64,000 nt of DNA from Steroidobacteraceae bacterium (lineage in GTDB: Bacteria; Pseudomonadota; Gammaproteobacteria; Steroidobacterales; Steroidobacteraceae), in assembly GCA_019187495.1 (NCBI GenBank), contig JABAQN010000003.1:95969-159968 (forward strand), read 5' to 3'. The translations under genes were made by a program, and so were the position numbers. How positions within the stretch are numbered: position 1 is the first letter of the stretch; each line of letters begins with the position of its first letter. The notes under the pieces are model-generated. The model saw only the letters and a program-made list of their open reading frames with translations. It made no database searches and was not told the origin of the DNA. Shown here piece by piece: positions 10,332-19,627 of this stretch.

Positions 10332-11684
10332 ATGCGCTCGCTGCGACGGCGGCTGATCCTCTCGGTATCGGTCTCGCTCGTGCTGTTCTTCGGCGTGACG
10401 ATCTTCGCGCTCGACGCCGTGTTCCGCGGTCTCGTCGCCCGCTCGCTCGATGAACTGCTCGATGCGCAGACGGTCGCCCTGATCGCCTCGACCGAAATCA
10501 CGCCGGACGCGATCACCGTGACCCGGCTCGCCGATGCGCGCCTCGCGACTCCCGGCTCGGGGCTGTATGCCGCGATCCAGGGCGGCGATGAAGACTGGCG
10601 TTCCCCGTCGAGTGTCGGTGCAAGGGTTGCATTCGGTTCGCCGCTCGCCCCTGGCGCGCGGCGCACGGCACGCAGCACCGCTTCCGGCCTCGGCGAGGTC
10701 GTGGTACGCAGCCGAGGTATCGCCTGGCGCACCGACGACGGCCATTCGATGGCGCTCACGTTCAGCGTCGCGACCGACCTCGGGCCCTACACGCAACAGC
10801 TCACGCGAGTGCGTACGCAGATGTTCGGCTGGTTCGCCGCGCTCGCGCTGCTGCTGCTCGCAACGCTCGCCGTGCTGCTCCGGCGCACGCTCGCCCCCGT
10901 GCAGCAGCTCGAGAACGAGATCCGCGGCATCGAGTCGGGCGCGCGCGATGCACTGTCCACGCAATGGCCCCGGGAGCTCGCCGGCGTGGCCGCCAACCTG
11001 AATGCGCTGCTGACTGCCGAGCGCGAGCGGATCACGCGCTATCGCAAGACACTCGGCAATCTCGCCCACAGCCTGAAGACACCGCTCGCGGTGATGCGCG
11101 CGAACCTGTCGGGCGCCTCGTCCATCGAGGCGCTGCGCGCGCCGTTCGAGCGCGAGATCGATCGCATGGGTCGCATCGTCGAGCACCAGCTGCGCCGCGC
11201 CGCGACGAGCGGCGGCGCGACCGTGGGGCAGGGCGCGATCGCCGTGCGTCCGCTCGTCACCGAGCTGCGCGCCGCATTGCTGCGCGCCCACGGCAGCAAG
11301 GATTTCTCGATCGAGAACGCGCTGCCGGCGGACCTCTGCTTCATCGGCGATCGGGACGATCTCGCGGAACTGCTCGGCAATGTGATGGACAACGCCTGCA
11401 AATGGTGTGCGGCGCGGGTGCGCGTCAGCGGGCACGTCGACCCGGGCGGCGCGGCCCGCGGGCGGATACGGATCGTCGTCGAAGACGACGGGCCGGGCAT
11501 CGCGGACGAGGATCGCGAGCGCGTGCTCGAGCGCGGCACGCGCATCGACGAGGCGACCCCCGGCCATGGCCTCGGCCTCGCGATGGTGCGCGACGCCGTC
11601 GCGATCTATGGCGGGGCGCTCGGGATCGATCGTTCCGCGGCGCTCGGTGGCGCCCGCATCGAGCTCGGACTGCCCGGCCGCTGA
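10332..11684 (+). CDS. Sensor histidine kinase (PhoQ-like)
   Basis: Inner-membrane kinase of 450 residues, partner of the preceding regulator. Membrane segment 1 covers about residues 8-30; a periplasmic sensor of about 130 residues follows; membrane segment 2 is near 163-185 ([19 protein letters not shown]). A HAMP-like linker precedes the H-box [19 protein letters not shown] with phosphoacceptor His246. N-box (NVMDNACKW), G1 (EDDGPGIAD) and G2 (GHGLGLAM) are intact. The H-box form HSLKTPL is the PhoQ-type variant. It ends 38 bp before the YebC gene. Confidence 0.92.
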   Translation: MRSLRRRLILSVSVSLVLFFGVTIFALDAVFRGLVARSLDELLDAQTVALIASTEITPDAITVTRLADARLATPGSGLYAAIQGGDEDWRSPSSVGARVAFGSPLAPGARRTARSTASGLGEVVVRSRGIAWRTDDGHSMALTFSVATDLGPYTQQLTRVRTQMFGWFAALALLLLATLAVLLRRTLAPVQQLENEIRGIESGARDALSTQWPRELAGVAANLNALLTAERERITRYRKTLGNLAHSLKTPLAVMRANLSGASSIEALRAPFEREIDRMGRIVEHQLRRAATSGGATVGQGAIAVRPLVTELRAALLRAHGSKDFSIENALPADLCFIGDRDDLAELLGNVMDNACKWCAARVRVSGHVDPGGAARGRIRIVVEDDGPGIADEDRERVLERGTRIDEATPGHGLGLAMVRDAVAIYGGALGIDRSAALGGARIELGLPGR

Positions 11685-11710
11685 CGGCGCGCGGGGCCCC
11701 GCTCCCGTGG

Positions 11711-11716
11711 CATCAT
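11711..11716 (+). promoter_or_regulatory. -10-like element placed for a leaderless yebC message
   Basis: CATCAT, six bases, then the ATG of the YebC-family gene. Weak match to TANNNT; listed because the spacing matches other starts in the window. Confidence 0.25.
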
Positions 11717-11722
11717 GTGCGG

Positions 11723-12445
11723 ATGGGCAGGATCTTCGAAGTCCGCAAGCACACGATGTTCGCGCGCTGGAATCGCATGGCGAAGCAGTTCGCGCGCATC
11801 GCCAAGGACATCACCATGGCCGTCAAGGCGGGTGGCAGCGACCCCGGATCCAACCCCGCGCTGCGCCGCGTGATCCAGAACGCGCGCGCCGTGAACATGC
11901 CGAAGGACAAGATCGAGGCGGCGATCAGGCGCGCGGCGGGCAAGGACGCGGCGAACTACGAGCAGGTGCTCTACGAGGGGTACGCGCCGCACGGGGTCGC
12001 CATCCTGGTCGACACCGCGACCGACAACCCCACGCGTACGGTCGCGCACGTGCGCAGCATCTTCGCGAAGGGAGGCGGCAATCTCGCGACCAGCGGCAGC
12101 GTCGCGTTCCAGTTCCGCCGCATGGGCGTCTTTCGCCTGAAGCCCGACGGCATCGACCAGGACGACCTCGAGCTCTACCTGATCGACCACGGCCTCGACG
12201 AAATGGGCGAGGGCAGCGGCGAGTCGGGCGAACCGCAGATCGTCATCCGCTGCGCGTTCGCCGATTTCGGCCGCGTGCAGGAAGCGCTCGAGGCGCGCGG
12301 ACTCGTGCCGCAATCGGCCGAGCAGGAATATGTGTGCACGGTGCCGACCGAACTGCCTGAAGCGCAGGCGACCGAAGCGCTCGCGCTGATCGACAGCCTC
12401 GAGCAGGATGACGATGTGCAGCGTGTCTATCATACGCTTGTTTGA
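11723..12445 (+). CDS. YebC/PmpR-family protein
   Basis: Family of DNA-binding or translation-assisting proteins; recent work links YebC-type proteins to ribosomes on proline stretches, while older annotation calls them transcription regulators. 240 residues. The N-terminal segment ([20 protein letters not shown]) replaces the usual GHSKWANIKHRK, and the diagnostic [32 protein letters not shown] and [20 protein letters not shown] blocks are present. The opening marks it as the second (YeeN-like) YebC subtype. ATG at 11723 has no clear ribosome site. It is convergent with the aldehyde dehydrogenase gene, 17 bp apart. Confidence 0.88.
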   Translation: MGRIFEVRKHTMFARWNRMAKQFARIAKDITMAVKAGGSDPGSNPALRRVIQNARAVNMPKDKIEAAIRRAAGKDAANYEQVLYEGYAPHGVAILVDTATDNPTRTVAHVRSIFAKGGGNLATSGSVAFQFRRMGVFRLKPDGIDQDDLELYLIDHGLDEMGEGSGESGEPQIVIRCAFADFGRVQEALEARGLVPQSAEQEYVCTVPTELPEAQATEALALIDSLEQDDDVQRVYHTLV

Positions 12446-12462
12446 AGGAGAGGGCGGCCCGC

Positions 12463-13986
12463 CTACACGTCGAAGCGGATGCCTTGCGCGAGCGGGAGCG
12501 CGCGCGAGGCGTTGATCGTGTTGGTCTGCCGGTGCATGTAGGCCTTCCAGGCATCGGAACCCGACTCGCGGCCGCCGCCCGTGTCCTTCTCGCCGCCGAA
12601 CGCGCCGCCGATCTCGGCGCCCGACGTGCCGATGTTGACGTTCGCAATGCCGCAATCGCTGCCGAGCGCCGACAGGAAACGCTCGGCGCCCTGCAGGCTG
12701 TCGGTGAAGATCGACGACGACAGGCCGTGCGCCGACGCATTCTGCAGCGCGATCGCTTCCTCGAGCGAATCGCAGGCGATCAGGTAAAGGATCGGCGCGA
12801 AGGTCTCGTGCTGCACGATCGGCCACTCGTTGCGGGCGCGCACGATCGCTGGGGTCACGAAATGGCCGGGCCGGTCGAGTACTTCGCCGCCGCACAGCAC
12901 CTCGCCGCCCGCCGCGCGCGCCGCCGCGATCCCCTTGCGGAACTGCTCGACGGCATGCGCATCGATCAGCGGCCCCATCAGCGTTGCCGGATCCATCGGG
13001 TCGCCGATGCGCACCTGCCGATAGGCCGCGACGAGGCGGCGTTCGAGTTCCGCGGCGCGCGAGCGGTGCACGATCACGCGGCGCGTGCTCGTGCAGCGCT
13101 GGCCGGCGGTTCCGACCGCGCCGAACACGATCGAAGGCACGGCGAGCGCGAGGTCCGCGGACTCGTCGACGATGATCGCGTTGTTGCCGCCGAGTTCGAG
13201 CAGCGACTTGCCGAGCCGCGCGGCGACCTGTTCGCCGACCTTGCGGCCGACGGCCGTCGAACCCGTGAAGGAAACGAGGGCGACCCGCCGGTCGTCGACG
13301 AAGCGCGTCGCGAGCGTGGTGCCCGGGTCGATGAACAACTGGAAGATCGGCGGCAGCCCCTCGGCCGCGATCACGGCGTCGCAGATCTTCTGCACGGCAA
13401 GCGCCGTGAGCGGCGTCTTCGGCGACGGCTTCCAGACGGTGGCGTTGCCGCAGATGGCGGCGAGCAGTGCATTCCAGGCCCACACCGCGACCGGGAAATT
13501 GAACGCGGAGATCACGCCCACGACGCCGAGCGGGTGCCATTGCTCGTACATGCGGTGCTGCGGGCGCTCGGAGTGCATCGTCTTGCCGTACAACATGCGC
13601 GACTGGCCGACCGCGAAGTCCGCGATGTCGATCATTTCCTGCACTTCGCCGAGACCTTCGGCGAGGATCTTGCCGTTCTCGAGCGTGACGAGCGCACCGA
13701 GGTCCTGCTTGTGCTGCCGCAATGCCTCGCCGAGCCGCCGCACGGCCTCGCCGCGCTTCGGCGCCGGCACCTGGCGCCACGCGGCGGCGGCCAGGGCCGC
13801 GCGCGCAAGCACCTGCTCGTAATCGGCTTCGGATGCGCCGCGCACGCGCGCGAGCCTGCCGCCCGTCGCGGGATTCGTCACGTCGATCCACTCGCCGCCG
13901 CCCCGCGCGAGCGCCGCGGGGTCGAGCCCGAGCGCGGCGAGCAGCGCGCCGGTGTCGGAACCCGCCATCGGAGTCGAGGCGTTCAT
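12463..13986 (-). CDS. Alpha-aminoadipic semialdehyde / piperideine-6-carboxylate dehydrogenase (ALDH7 type)
   Basis: NAD-dependent aldehyde dehydrogenase of 507 residues that should oxidise alpha-aminoadipic semialdehyde to alpha-aminoadipate. Catalytic Cys298 lies in [12 protein letters not shown]; the general-base segment is [10 protein letters not shown]; the cofactor pocket has [13 protein letters not shown] and FTGSTAVG. The C-terminal [19 protein letters not shown] is the hallmark of the ALDH7/antiquitin group (AmaB, PaaZ-independent). The ATG overlaps the stop of the lysine-dehydrogenase-like gene (ATGA), supporting a two-step lysine catabolic operon. In-frame sequence upstream to 14466 lies inside that gene and was discarded. 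Confidence 0.9.
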   Translation of the reverse strand: MNASTPMAGSDTGALLAALGLDPAALARGGGEWIDVTNPATGGRLARVRGASEADYEQVLARAALAAAAWRQVPAPKRGEAVRRLGEALRQHKQDLGALVTLENGKILAEGLGEVQEMIDIADFAVGQSRMLYGKTMHSERPQHRMYEQWHPLGVVGVISAFNFPVAVWAWNALLAAICGNATVWKPSPKTPLTALAVQKICDAVIAAEGLPPIFQLFIDPGTTLATRFVDDRRVALVSFTGSTAVGRKVGEQVAARLGKSLLELGGNNAIIVDESADLALAVPSIVFGAVGTAGQRCTSTRRVIVHRSRAAELERRLVAAYRQVRIGDPMDPATLMGPLIDAHAVEQFRKGIAAARAAGGEVLCGGEVLDRPGHFVTPAIVRARNEWPIVQHETFAPILYLIACDSLEEAIALQNASAHGLSSSIFTDSLQGAERFLSALGSDCGIANVNIGTSGAEIGGAFGGEKDTGGGRESGSDAWKAYMHRQTNTINASRALPLAQGIRFDV

Positions 13987-15155
13987 CGACCGGCGCTCCC
14001 CGCCTTGCGCTGCAGCCCGGTCCGGCCGGCGACGACGATCTGCGACGACAGGTCTTTCGTGCCACCCGGCGCGTAATAGCGACCGAAACGGTTCGCGAGG
14101 ATCTCCGGCAGGCGGAACTGCTCCTGCGCGACGAAACCCTGGTAGCGCGCCTCGCCGTCGAGCACGAGATCGACGACCGAGGTGATGCCGGCCGCGGTCG
14201 TGACCTGGATCGCCGACCACAGGCGCCCCGCGATCACCTGCGGGTACACCTTGTTGACGTAGTTCTCCTCGCGCAGCTCGCCATCCTGCAATCCGGTCAC
14301 GGCGGCGTAGACGATCACCACATCCTGCAGCGTCTGCGGCACCGCATTCTCGAGGATGCGCTTCAGCGTCGGCCGGTCCTGGTTCAGCTTCAGGTCGTTC
14401 ATCAGCAGGCGCATCTGCTGGCAATGCCCCGGATAGCGGATCGTCTTGTAGGTCATGTGCTCGCACGACTTGCCCGAAGTCTCAGCGAGCGAACCGAGGC
14501 CACCGGAAGTATTGAACGCCTCGTAAGCCGTGCCGTCGATTTCGATTTCCTCGAGGCCCTCGAGCGGCGCGACTTCGATTCGCCGGCCCTCGACGATCGC
14601 CTCGCAGGGATTGCCGTATTCGTTGATCAACCCTTCGGTGGACCAGGTGAGCGAATACTTGAGCACGTTGTTCGGGTGCTGCGGCAGCGCGCCGACGCGC
14701 AGCTTCACCGCGCGCAGCGAATCGAAATGGGTGATCAGCTCATTCGCCGCGATGCTGATGAAGCCGGGCGCGAGTCCGCACTGGGGCACGAACGCCTGTT
14801 GTGCACCCGCCGCAATGCGCCGCACCGCGCGGGTCACCTCGACATCTTCCGTGAGGTCGAAATAATGGGTGCCCGCCTGGCGCGCCGCTTCCGCGACGCC
14901 GGCGTTGCAGTAGTAAGGCAGGCTCGAGATCACGGCGTCGACCGGGTGGGAGGCGAGGTGGCGCTCGAGCGCCTTCGCATTGCGCGCATCGACCGCGTGT
15001 GCCTCGAGGTTCGCGACACCGTGCGCGCGCGCCACCGATGCCGCGTGTTCTCCGTCGACGTCGGCGAGGTGGACACGATAGCTGCCCGACTCCGCGAGCA
15101 GCCCCGAAATGAGCGAACCGATCTTGCCGGCTCCCAGGACGAGGACTCGATGCAT
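13983..15155 (-). CDS. Saccharopine dehydrogenase family protein, probable lysine 6-dehydrogenase
   Basis: Predicted to deaminate lysine at the epsilon carbon with NAD, giving alpha-aminoadipic semialdehyde for the next enzyme. The Rossmann fingerprint is [11 protein letters not shown] (6-16). The middle shows [19 protein letters not shown] and the substrate region [12 protein letters not shown]...[11 protein letters not shown]. Length is 390, typical of bacterial LysDH and saccharopine-reductase homologues. The ATG has a good ribosome site (GGAAGGTG). The adjacent ALDH7 gene is what favours lysine 6-dehydrogenase over other family roles (saccharopine, carboxynorspermidine); this is inference. 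Confidence 0.82.
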   Translation of the reverse strand: MHRVLVLGAGKIGSLISGLLAESGSYRVHLADVDGEHAASVARAHGVANLEAHAVDARNAKALERHLASHPVDAVISSLPYYCNAGVAEAARQAGTHYFDLTEDVEVTRAVRRIAAGAQQAFVPQCGLAPGFISIAANELITHFDSLRAVKLRVGALPQHPNNVLKYSLTWSTEGLINEYGNPCEAIVEGRRIEVAPLEGLEEIEIDGTAYEAFNTSGGLGSLAETSGKSCEHMTYKTIRYPGHCQQMRLLMNDLKLNQDRPTLKRILENAVPQTLQDVVIVYAAVTGLQDGELREENYVNKVYPQVIAGRLWSAIQVTTAAGITSVVDLVLDGEARYQGFVAQEQFRLPEILANRFGRYYAPGGTKDLSSQIVVAGRTGLQRKAGSAGR

Positions 15156-15228
15156 GACGCACCTTCCGTTGGAAGCCGCGCATTCTGCCCGTCCGACTGC
15201 CGGACCGCCACCCCCGGAGAATTCAGTG

Positions 15229-15234
15229 TAGAAT
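15229..15234 (+). promoter_or_regulatory. -10 element for the DAHP synthase gene (leaderless geometry)
   Basis: TAGAAT followed by seven bases (TAAGAGG) and the ATG. The AAGAGG lies too close to the ATG to work as a normal Shine-Dalgarno site, so transcription may start at the initiation codon. Confidence 0.4.
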
Positions 15235-15241
15235 TAAGAGG

Positions 15242-16591
15242 ATGCGCACTACTGACCTCACTTCCTGGCACCCCGCGAGCTGGCAGTCCCGTCCCGCACA
15301 GCAGCAACCGCGCTACCCCGACTCCGCCGCACTCGAACGCGTGGTCGCCGAGTTGTCGCGCCTGCCTCCGGTGGTCGTTTCCTGGGAGGTCGAGGCGCTG
15401 CGCGAGCAACTCGCGGCCGCGCAGCGCGGTGAGGCGTTCCTGTTGCAGGGCGGCGACTGCGCCGAGACGTTCGCCGGCTGCGAGTCCGACAAGATCGCCA
15501 AGCAGCTGAAGATCCTGCTGCAGATGAGCCTCGTCCTGTTGCACGGGCTCAAGAAGCCGGTGATCCGGGTCGGGCGCATGGCGGGCCAGTACGCGAAGCC
15601 GCGCTCGGCCGATACCGAGACGCGAAACGGCGCAACGCTGCCGAGCTACCGCGGTGACCTGGTCAACCTGCCGGAGTTCACCGCCGAGGCGCGTACGCCC
15701 GATCCGGAGCTGTTGCTGCGCGGCTATGAGCGCGCGGCACTGACGCTCAATTTCGTGCGGGCGCTGGTGGCGGGTGGCTTCGCCGACCTGCACCACCCCG
15801 AGTACTGGGATCTCGGCTTCGTGCACCACTCGCCGCAGAAGGAGGCCTACCAGCGGATCGCGAACTCGATCGCCGATTCGCTCGACTTCCTCGAGGGCAT
15901 CAGCGGGCGACGCGTGCACGAGGCGATTCGCGCGACTTTCTTCGCGAGCCACGAGGGCCTGCTGCTGCACTACGAGCAGGCCCAGACACGCTTCATTCCG
16001 CGCCAGAGCCGCTGGTACGACCTGTCGACCCACATGCCCTGGATCGGGATGCGTACCGCGCAACTGGACGGCGCGCATGTCGAGTATTTCCGCGGCATCG
16101 CCAATCCGGTCGGCGTCAAGGTGGGCGCCGCGATGGACAACGAATGGCTGCAGGGGCTCGTCGCGACCCTGAATCCGCAGAACGTGCCGGGCCGGCTCAC
16201 GTTGATCCATCGCCTCGGCGTGCGGGAGATCGAGTCGGCGCTGCCGCGGATGATCAATGCGGTGCGCGAGACGGGCCACAGCGTGCTGTGGGTCTGCGAT
16301 CCGATGCACGGCAACACCGAGACCAGCACCGGGGGCCTGAAGACGCGGCGCTTCGAGAACATCCTGCGCGAGATCGAGCTCGCATTCCGGATCCACCACG
16401 ACATGGGCTCGGTGCTCGGCGGCGTGCACATCGAGTTGACGGGCGAGGATGTCACGGAGTGCACCGGCGGCGCGCGCGGCCTCTCCGACGCCGACCTGCA
16501 GCGCGCCTACCTCTCGACGGTCGATCCGCGGCTGAATTACGAGCAGGCGCTCGAACTCGCGCTGCTGATCGCGGAGCGCAGACGCAACTGA
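15242..16591 (+). CDS. Class II (plant-type) 3-deoxy-7-phosphoheptulonate synthase
   Basis: First enzyme of the shikimate pathway, joining phosphoenolpyruvate and erythrose 4-phosphate. The 449-residue protein is the plant/mycobacterial AroA-II type, not the AroFGH type. Diagnostic blocks: QQQPRYPDSAAL near the N-terminus, LLQGGDCAETFAGC (metal-binding Cys), PVIRVGRMAGQYAKPRS, and the C-terminal VLGGVHIELTGEDVTECTGG. No extra regulatory domain is fused. It stands alone, divergent from the lysine operon and convergent with the DUF420 gene. Confidence 0.95.
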   Translation: MRTTDLTSWHPASWQSRPAQQQPRYPDSAALERVVAELSRLPPVVVSWEVEALREQLAAAQRGEAFLLQGGDCAETFAGCESDKIAKQLKILLQMSLVLLHGLKKPVIRVGRMAGQYAKPRSADTETRNGATLPSYRGDLVNLPEFTAEARTPDPELLLRGYERAALTLNFVRALVAGGFADLHHPEYWDLGFVHHSPQKEAYQRIANSIADSLDFLEGISGRRVHEAIRATFFASHEGLLLHYEQAQTRFIPRQSRWYDLSTHMPWIGMRTAQLDGAHVEYFRGIANPVGVKVGAAMDNEWLQGLVATLNPQNVPGRLTLIHRLGVREIESALPRMINAVRETGHSVLWVCDPMHGNTETSTGGLKTRRFENILREIELAFRIHHDMGSVLGGVHIELTGEDVTECTGGARGLSDADLQRAYLSTVDPRLNYEQALELALLIAERRRN

Positions 16592-16604
16592 CCCCGCCGC
16601 CCGC

Positions 16605-17027
16605 CTATCGGTAGAGGTGGTAGAGCATCAGGTAGACCAGGACGCCCGAAGCGGACACATAGATCCACAGCGGCCAGGTCCAGCGCGCCACGCGACGGTG
16701 GCGCAGGTCATCGCGATGCAAGCCGCGCCACACGGTCAGCAGGATCACCGGGATCGCGAGCGCAGCCAGCAGCACATGGCTGACGAGCAGCGCGTAGTAC
16801 ACGGGCCGGATCGCTCCCCGGCCGCGAAATTCGAAGATGGGCGCCGAAACGTGATAGGTGATGTAGCCGACGAGGAACAGCACCGAGACGGCGAACGCCG
16901 CGAGCATGAAGGCGCGATGCGCGGCGACGCGCCGCCGTGCAATCTGCACCCGCCCGACGAGCAGCAGCGCGGCGGTCGTCGCGTTCAGCGCCGCGTTCAC
17001 GTGGGGAAGGAAGGTGGCGAGGCTCAT
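16605..17027 (-). CDS. DUF420 membrane protein (CtaM-like oxidase assembly)
   Basis: Integral membrane protein of 140 residues with four predicted helices (roughly 8-25, 38-60, 75-98, 118-138). Conserved histidines occur in AHRAFMLAAF, ITYHVSAPIFEFRG and VSHVLLAALAIP. This pattern is that of DUF420 proteins, which in Bacillus (CtaM) are needed to mature haem-copper oxidases. It is divergent from the haem-copper operon, with a perfect FNR/DNR box between, so it probably belongs to the same regulon. ATG at 17027; a TAAGAT element lies about 14 bases upstream. Confidence 0.85.
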   Translation of the reverse strand: MSLATFLPHVNAALNATTAALLLVGRVQIARRRVAAHRAFMLAAFAVSVLFLVGYITYHVSAPIFEFRGRGAIRPVYYALLVSHVLLAALAIPVILLTVWRGLHRDDLRHRRVARWTWPLWIYVSASGVLVYLMLYHLYR

Positions 17028-17088
17028 CGTCTTCGCGCCGCATCTTAGGCACGGCACCCGCCGGCACGAAAAATATTTGCTTCAATCA

Positions 17089-17102
17089 TTGATCTATATC
17101 AA
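17089..17102. promoter_or_regulatory. FNR/ANR/DNR-type operator
   Basis: TTGAT-CTAT-ATCAA, an exact match to the palindromic FNR/DNR consensus TTGATNNNNATCAA. It lies 75 bp before the first gene of the haem-copper operon and 62 bp from the divergent DUF420 start. The implied signal is low oxygen or nitric oxide. FNR, ANR and DNR sites cannot be told apart by sequence, and no such regulator is encoded in the window. Confidence 0.8.
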
Positions 17103-17176
17103 GCAAACCCCGGGTACCCCCGTGACAGATGCCCGATGGGGCGGTCAAGCTATGCAGCGGCTTTCAAGGGGGACCC

Positions 17177-17332
17177 ATGAGCGATCCGCAGAACGACAAC
17201 GACAAGACTCCGTTGATGCAGCGACTGCTGGACAACCCGTTCCTGCTGCTCTTCCTCGGCGTGTTGATCCCGATGGTCGTCTATGTACTGTGGGGCGTCA
17301 TCGAAATCCTGACCATTCCCGCCGCGAAATGA
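17177..17332 (+). CDS. Small single-pass membrane protein of the haem-copper operon
   Basis: A 51-residue protein: acidic N-terminus (SDPQNDNDKT), then one helix from about 19 to 45 (PFLLLFLGVLIPMVVYVLWG). A strong ribosome site (AAGGGGGA) precedes the ATG. Position and topology match the small accessory subunits of ba3-type enzymes (subunit IIa/CbaD-like), which buttress the catalytic subunit. It is the first gene behind the FNR/DNR box, 40 bp before the CuA subunit gene. Confidence 0.7.
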   Translation: MSDPQNDNDKTPLMQRLLDNPFLLLFLGVLIPMVVYVLWGVIEILTIPAAK

Positions 17333-17372
17333 TCGCGGTCGCCATCGTTTCGCCCAAATCCGGGGACAAGCC

Positions 17373-17912
17373 ATGAGCGCAATACTGCCGCCCACTGAAC
17401 AACTGTGGTGGAAACACCCGCTTGACCGCGTCGAAGGCACATGGATCGCGATCGCCTTCGTGTGGTGCCTCATCATGTTCTTCATGATGATCTACTGGCA
17501 CGCGGTCGGGCGCCAGAATCTCTCGACCGTCACCTACAAGACGACGCCCGAGCAGTTCCTGGAGAAGGCCCAGGCCGCGGTCGACAAGTACACGGTGCGG
17601 ACTGATGAGGTGACCGGCAATCCGGTCGTGGCGCCACCCGAGGGTGCCGATGTGTACCTGGTCTCCCGGCTGTGGAGCTTCTGGCCGGTCTTCGAGTTCG
17701 AGAAGGACAAGACCTACCGCCTGCATCTCACGTCGATGGACTACAACCACGGCTTCTCGCTGCAGCCGACCAACCTCAATATCCAGCTCGTGCCCGGCTA
17801 CGAGCACGTGGTGACGATCACGCCGAACCAGAGCGGCACCTTCTCGATCGTCTGCAACGAATTCTGCGGCATCGGCCATCACACGATGGTCGGGCGCCTC
17901 TACGTGAAATAA
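17373..17912 (+). CDS. CuA-bearing subunit II of a ba3-like haem-copper enzyme (NorS-like)
   Basis: Electron-entry subunit of 179 residues. One N-terminal membrane anchor (about 22-43) and a periplasmic cupredoxin domain. All CuA ligands are present: H126 (DYNHGFSL), then C161, E163, C165, H169 and M172 in CNEFCGIGHHTM. It receives electrons from a c-type cytochrome or cupredoxin and passes them to the haem subunit encoded next. Compact ba3-type subunit II proteins have this form; so does NorS of the norSY-senC cluster of ammonia oxidisers, which fits because subunit I lacks the oxidase tyrosine. Confidence 0.85.
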   Translation: MSAILPPTEQLWWKHPLDRVEGTWIAIAFVWCLIMFFMMIYWHAVGRQNLSTVTYKTTPEQFLEKAQAAVDKYTVRTDEVTGNPVVAPPEGADVYLVSRLWSFWPVFEFEKDKTYRLHLTSMDYNHGFSLQPTNLNIQLVPGYEHVVTITPNQSGTFSIVCNEFCGIGHHTMVGRLYVK

Positions 17913-17926
17913 CGGGGATCGTGACG

Positions 17927-19627
17927 ATGGCAAAAGCAACCAGCTACCGCACCTGCCCGGTCTCCGGCCTGCAGTTCGAAGTCCAGGCCGAGGGGCTGAT
18001 CCGCGCCAATGCGGTGACGGCAGTCGTCTTCCTGATGATCGGCGGCATCCTGGCGCTCGGCGTCGCGCTCACGCGCTGGCCCGCGGTGCACTGGCTGCCG
18101 GCGGACACCTTCTACCAGGTCCTGACGGCGCACGGCCTCGACATGCTGATCTTCTGGATGATCTTCTTCGAGATCGCGGTGCTCTACTTCTGCGCCTCGA
18201 CGCTGCTGCGCTGTCGCATCGCGACGCCGAAGCTCGCGTGGCTCGCCTATGCGCTGATGCTGGTCGGCGCCATCATGAACAACTACGCCGTGTATCGCGG
18301 CGGCTCGAGCGTCATGATGACCTCCTACGTGCCGATGATGGCGGAGCCCTCGTTCTACCTCGGCCTGATCCTGTTCGCGGTGGGGGCGCTGATCGGCTGC
18401 TTCGTGTTCTTCGGCACGCTGGTGGTCGCCAAGCGCGACAAGACCTATGAAGGTTCGGTGCCGCTCGTGACCTTCGGCGCCATCACGGCGGCGATCATCG
18501 CGGTCTTCACGCTCGTGTCGGGCGCGATCATCCTGGTCCCGACCTGGTTGCTCTCGATCGGCGTCGTCGACCACGTGGACCCGCTGGTCTACCGCACCAT
18601 CTGGTGGGCGCTCGGCCATTCGTCGCAGCAGATCAATGTCGCCGCGCACATTTCGGTGTGGTACCTGGTCGCAGCGGTGGTATTCGGCGCCAAGCCGATG
18701 TCGGAGCGCGTCAGCCGCATGTCTTTCCTGCTCTACATCCTCTTCCTGCAGCTCGCGAGCGCGCACCACCTGCTCGCCGATCCGGGCCTCTCGACCAGCT
18801 GGAAGATCGTCAACACGAGCTACTTCATGTACTTCGCGGTGCTCGCGTCGATGATCCACGGACTCACCGTGCCCGGTGCGATGGAAGTCGCCCAGCGCCA
18901 GAAGGGCTATGTGCGCGGCCTGTTCGAGTGGTTGCGCCGCGCACCGTGGGGCAACCCGGTGTTTTCCGGCGTGTTCATCTCGATCATCGGCTTCGGCTTC
19001 CTCGGCGGCATTTCCGGCGTGATGATGGGTACCGAGCAGCTCAACATGCTCATCCACAACACGATCTATGTGCCGGGGCACTTCCATGCGACGGTCGTCA
19101 TCGGTACGACGCTCACGTTCATGGCACTGACCTACTACCTGATTCCCGTGTTGTTCAAGCGCGAGGTCATCAATCCGGGCCTCGCGAAACTGCAGCCGTA
19201 CCTGTTCGGCCTGTCGATGTATTTCTTCTGCCTCGTGATGATGGGCGCGGGCACACTCGGCGTATCGCGGCGCCACTGGGACATGGCCTTCATGGGCATG
19301 CCGGGGGCCTACGAGTGGCCGGGCGCCGCCTACCTGATGATGGGACTGGTCGGCATCTCCGCGGTCGCGGCGATCGTCGGCGGCGGAATCTACATTTACG
19401 TGACGGTGGGCTCGCTGCTCTGGGGCAAGAAGCTCCCGGGTGGTGAACCGAGTGCGAGTTTCACGCCGGTACCGCGCGCGGCGCCGACGCTGGCCGCCCA
19501 GAGCTACGGTTCGCTCGGCTTCGCGGCGCCCGGCACGTTCGTGCTGGCGATGGTGTTCCTCGTGGCTTTCGTGCTGTACTACTTCATCAACTGGAAGTAC
19601 CTCTCGACCTTGTGGGGCCTCAGCTGA
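17927..19627 (+). CDS. B-family haem-copper subunit I lacking the active-site tyrosine (probable NO reductase, NorY-like)
   Basis: Polytopic catalytic subunit of 566 residues. Ligands align with Thermus ba3: H69 and H387 (low-spin haem), H385 (high-spin haem), and H231, H280, H281 (CuB). The cross-linked tyrosine four residues after the first CuB histidine is Gln235 here (LGHSSQQINVAAH, residues 229-241). That tyrosine is needed for O2 reduction in oxidases and is missing in NO-reducing relatives. Together with the CuA subunit, the downstream SenC gene and the FNR/DNR box, this favours an sNOR-type nitric oxide reductase over an oxygen reductase. Function remains inference; routine annotation would say cytochrome c oxidase subunit I. 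Confidence 0.82.
   Translation: MAKATSYRTCPVSGLQFEVQAEGLIRANAVTAVVFLMIGGILALGVALTRWPAVHWLPADTFYQVLTAHGLDMLIFWMIFFEIAVLYFCASTLLRCRIATPKLAWLAYALMLVGAIMNNYAVYRGGSSVMMTSYVPMMAEPSFYLGLILFAVGALIGCFVFFGTLVVAKRDKTYEGSVPLVTFGAITAAIIAVFTLVSGAIILVPTWLLSIGVVDHVDPLVYRTIWWALGHSSQQINVAAHISVWYLVAAVVFGAKPMSERVSRMSFLLYILFLQLASAHHLLADPGLSTSWKIVNTSYFMYFAVLASMIHGLTVPGAMEVAQRQKGYVRGLFEWLRRAPWGNPVFSGVFISIIGFGFLGGISGVMMGTEQLNMLIHNTIYVPGHFHATVVIGTTLTFMALTYYLIPVLFKREVINPGLAKLQPYLFGLSMYFFCLVMMGAGTLGVSRRHWDMAFMGMPGAYEWPGAAYLMMGLVGISAVAAIVGGGIYIYVTVGSLLWGKKLPGGEPSASFTPVPRAAPTLAAQSYGSLGFAAPGTFVLAMVFLVAFVLYYFINWKYLSTLWGLS

Noticed and set aside
13987..14466. N-terminal extension of the ALDH7 gene
   Set aside because: The extra 160 codons lie wholly within the lysine-dehydrogenase-like gene; the ATG at 13986 has the expected stop/start overlap and begins the conserved protein.
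17373..19627. Ordinary cytochrome c oxidase
   Set aside because: The CuA subunit fits, but subunit I lacks the tyrosine required in oxygen reductases, so the default name was not adopted.
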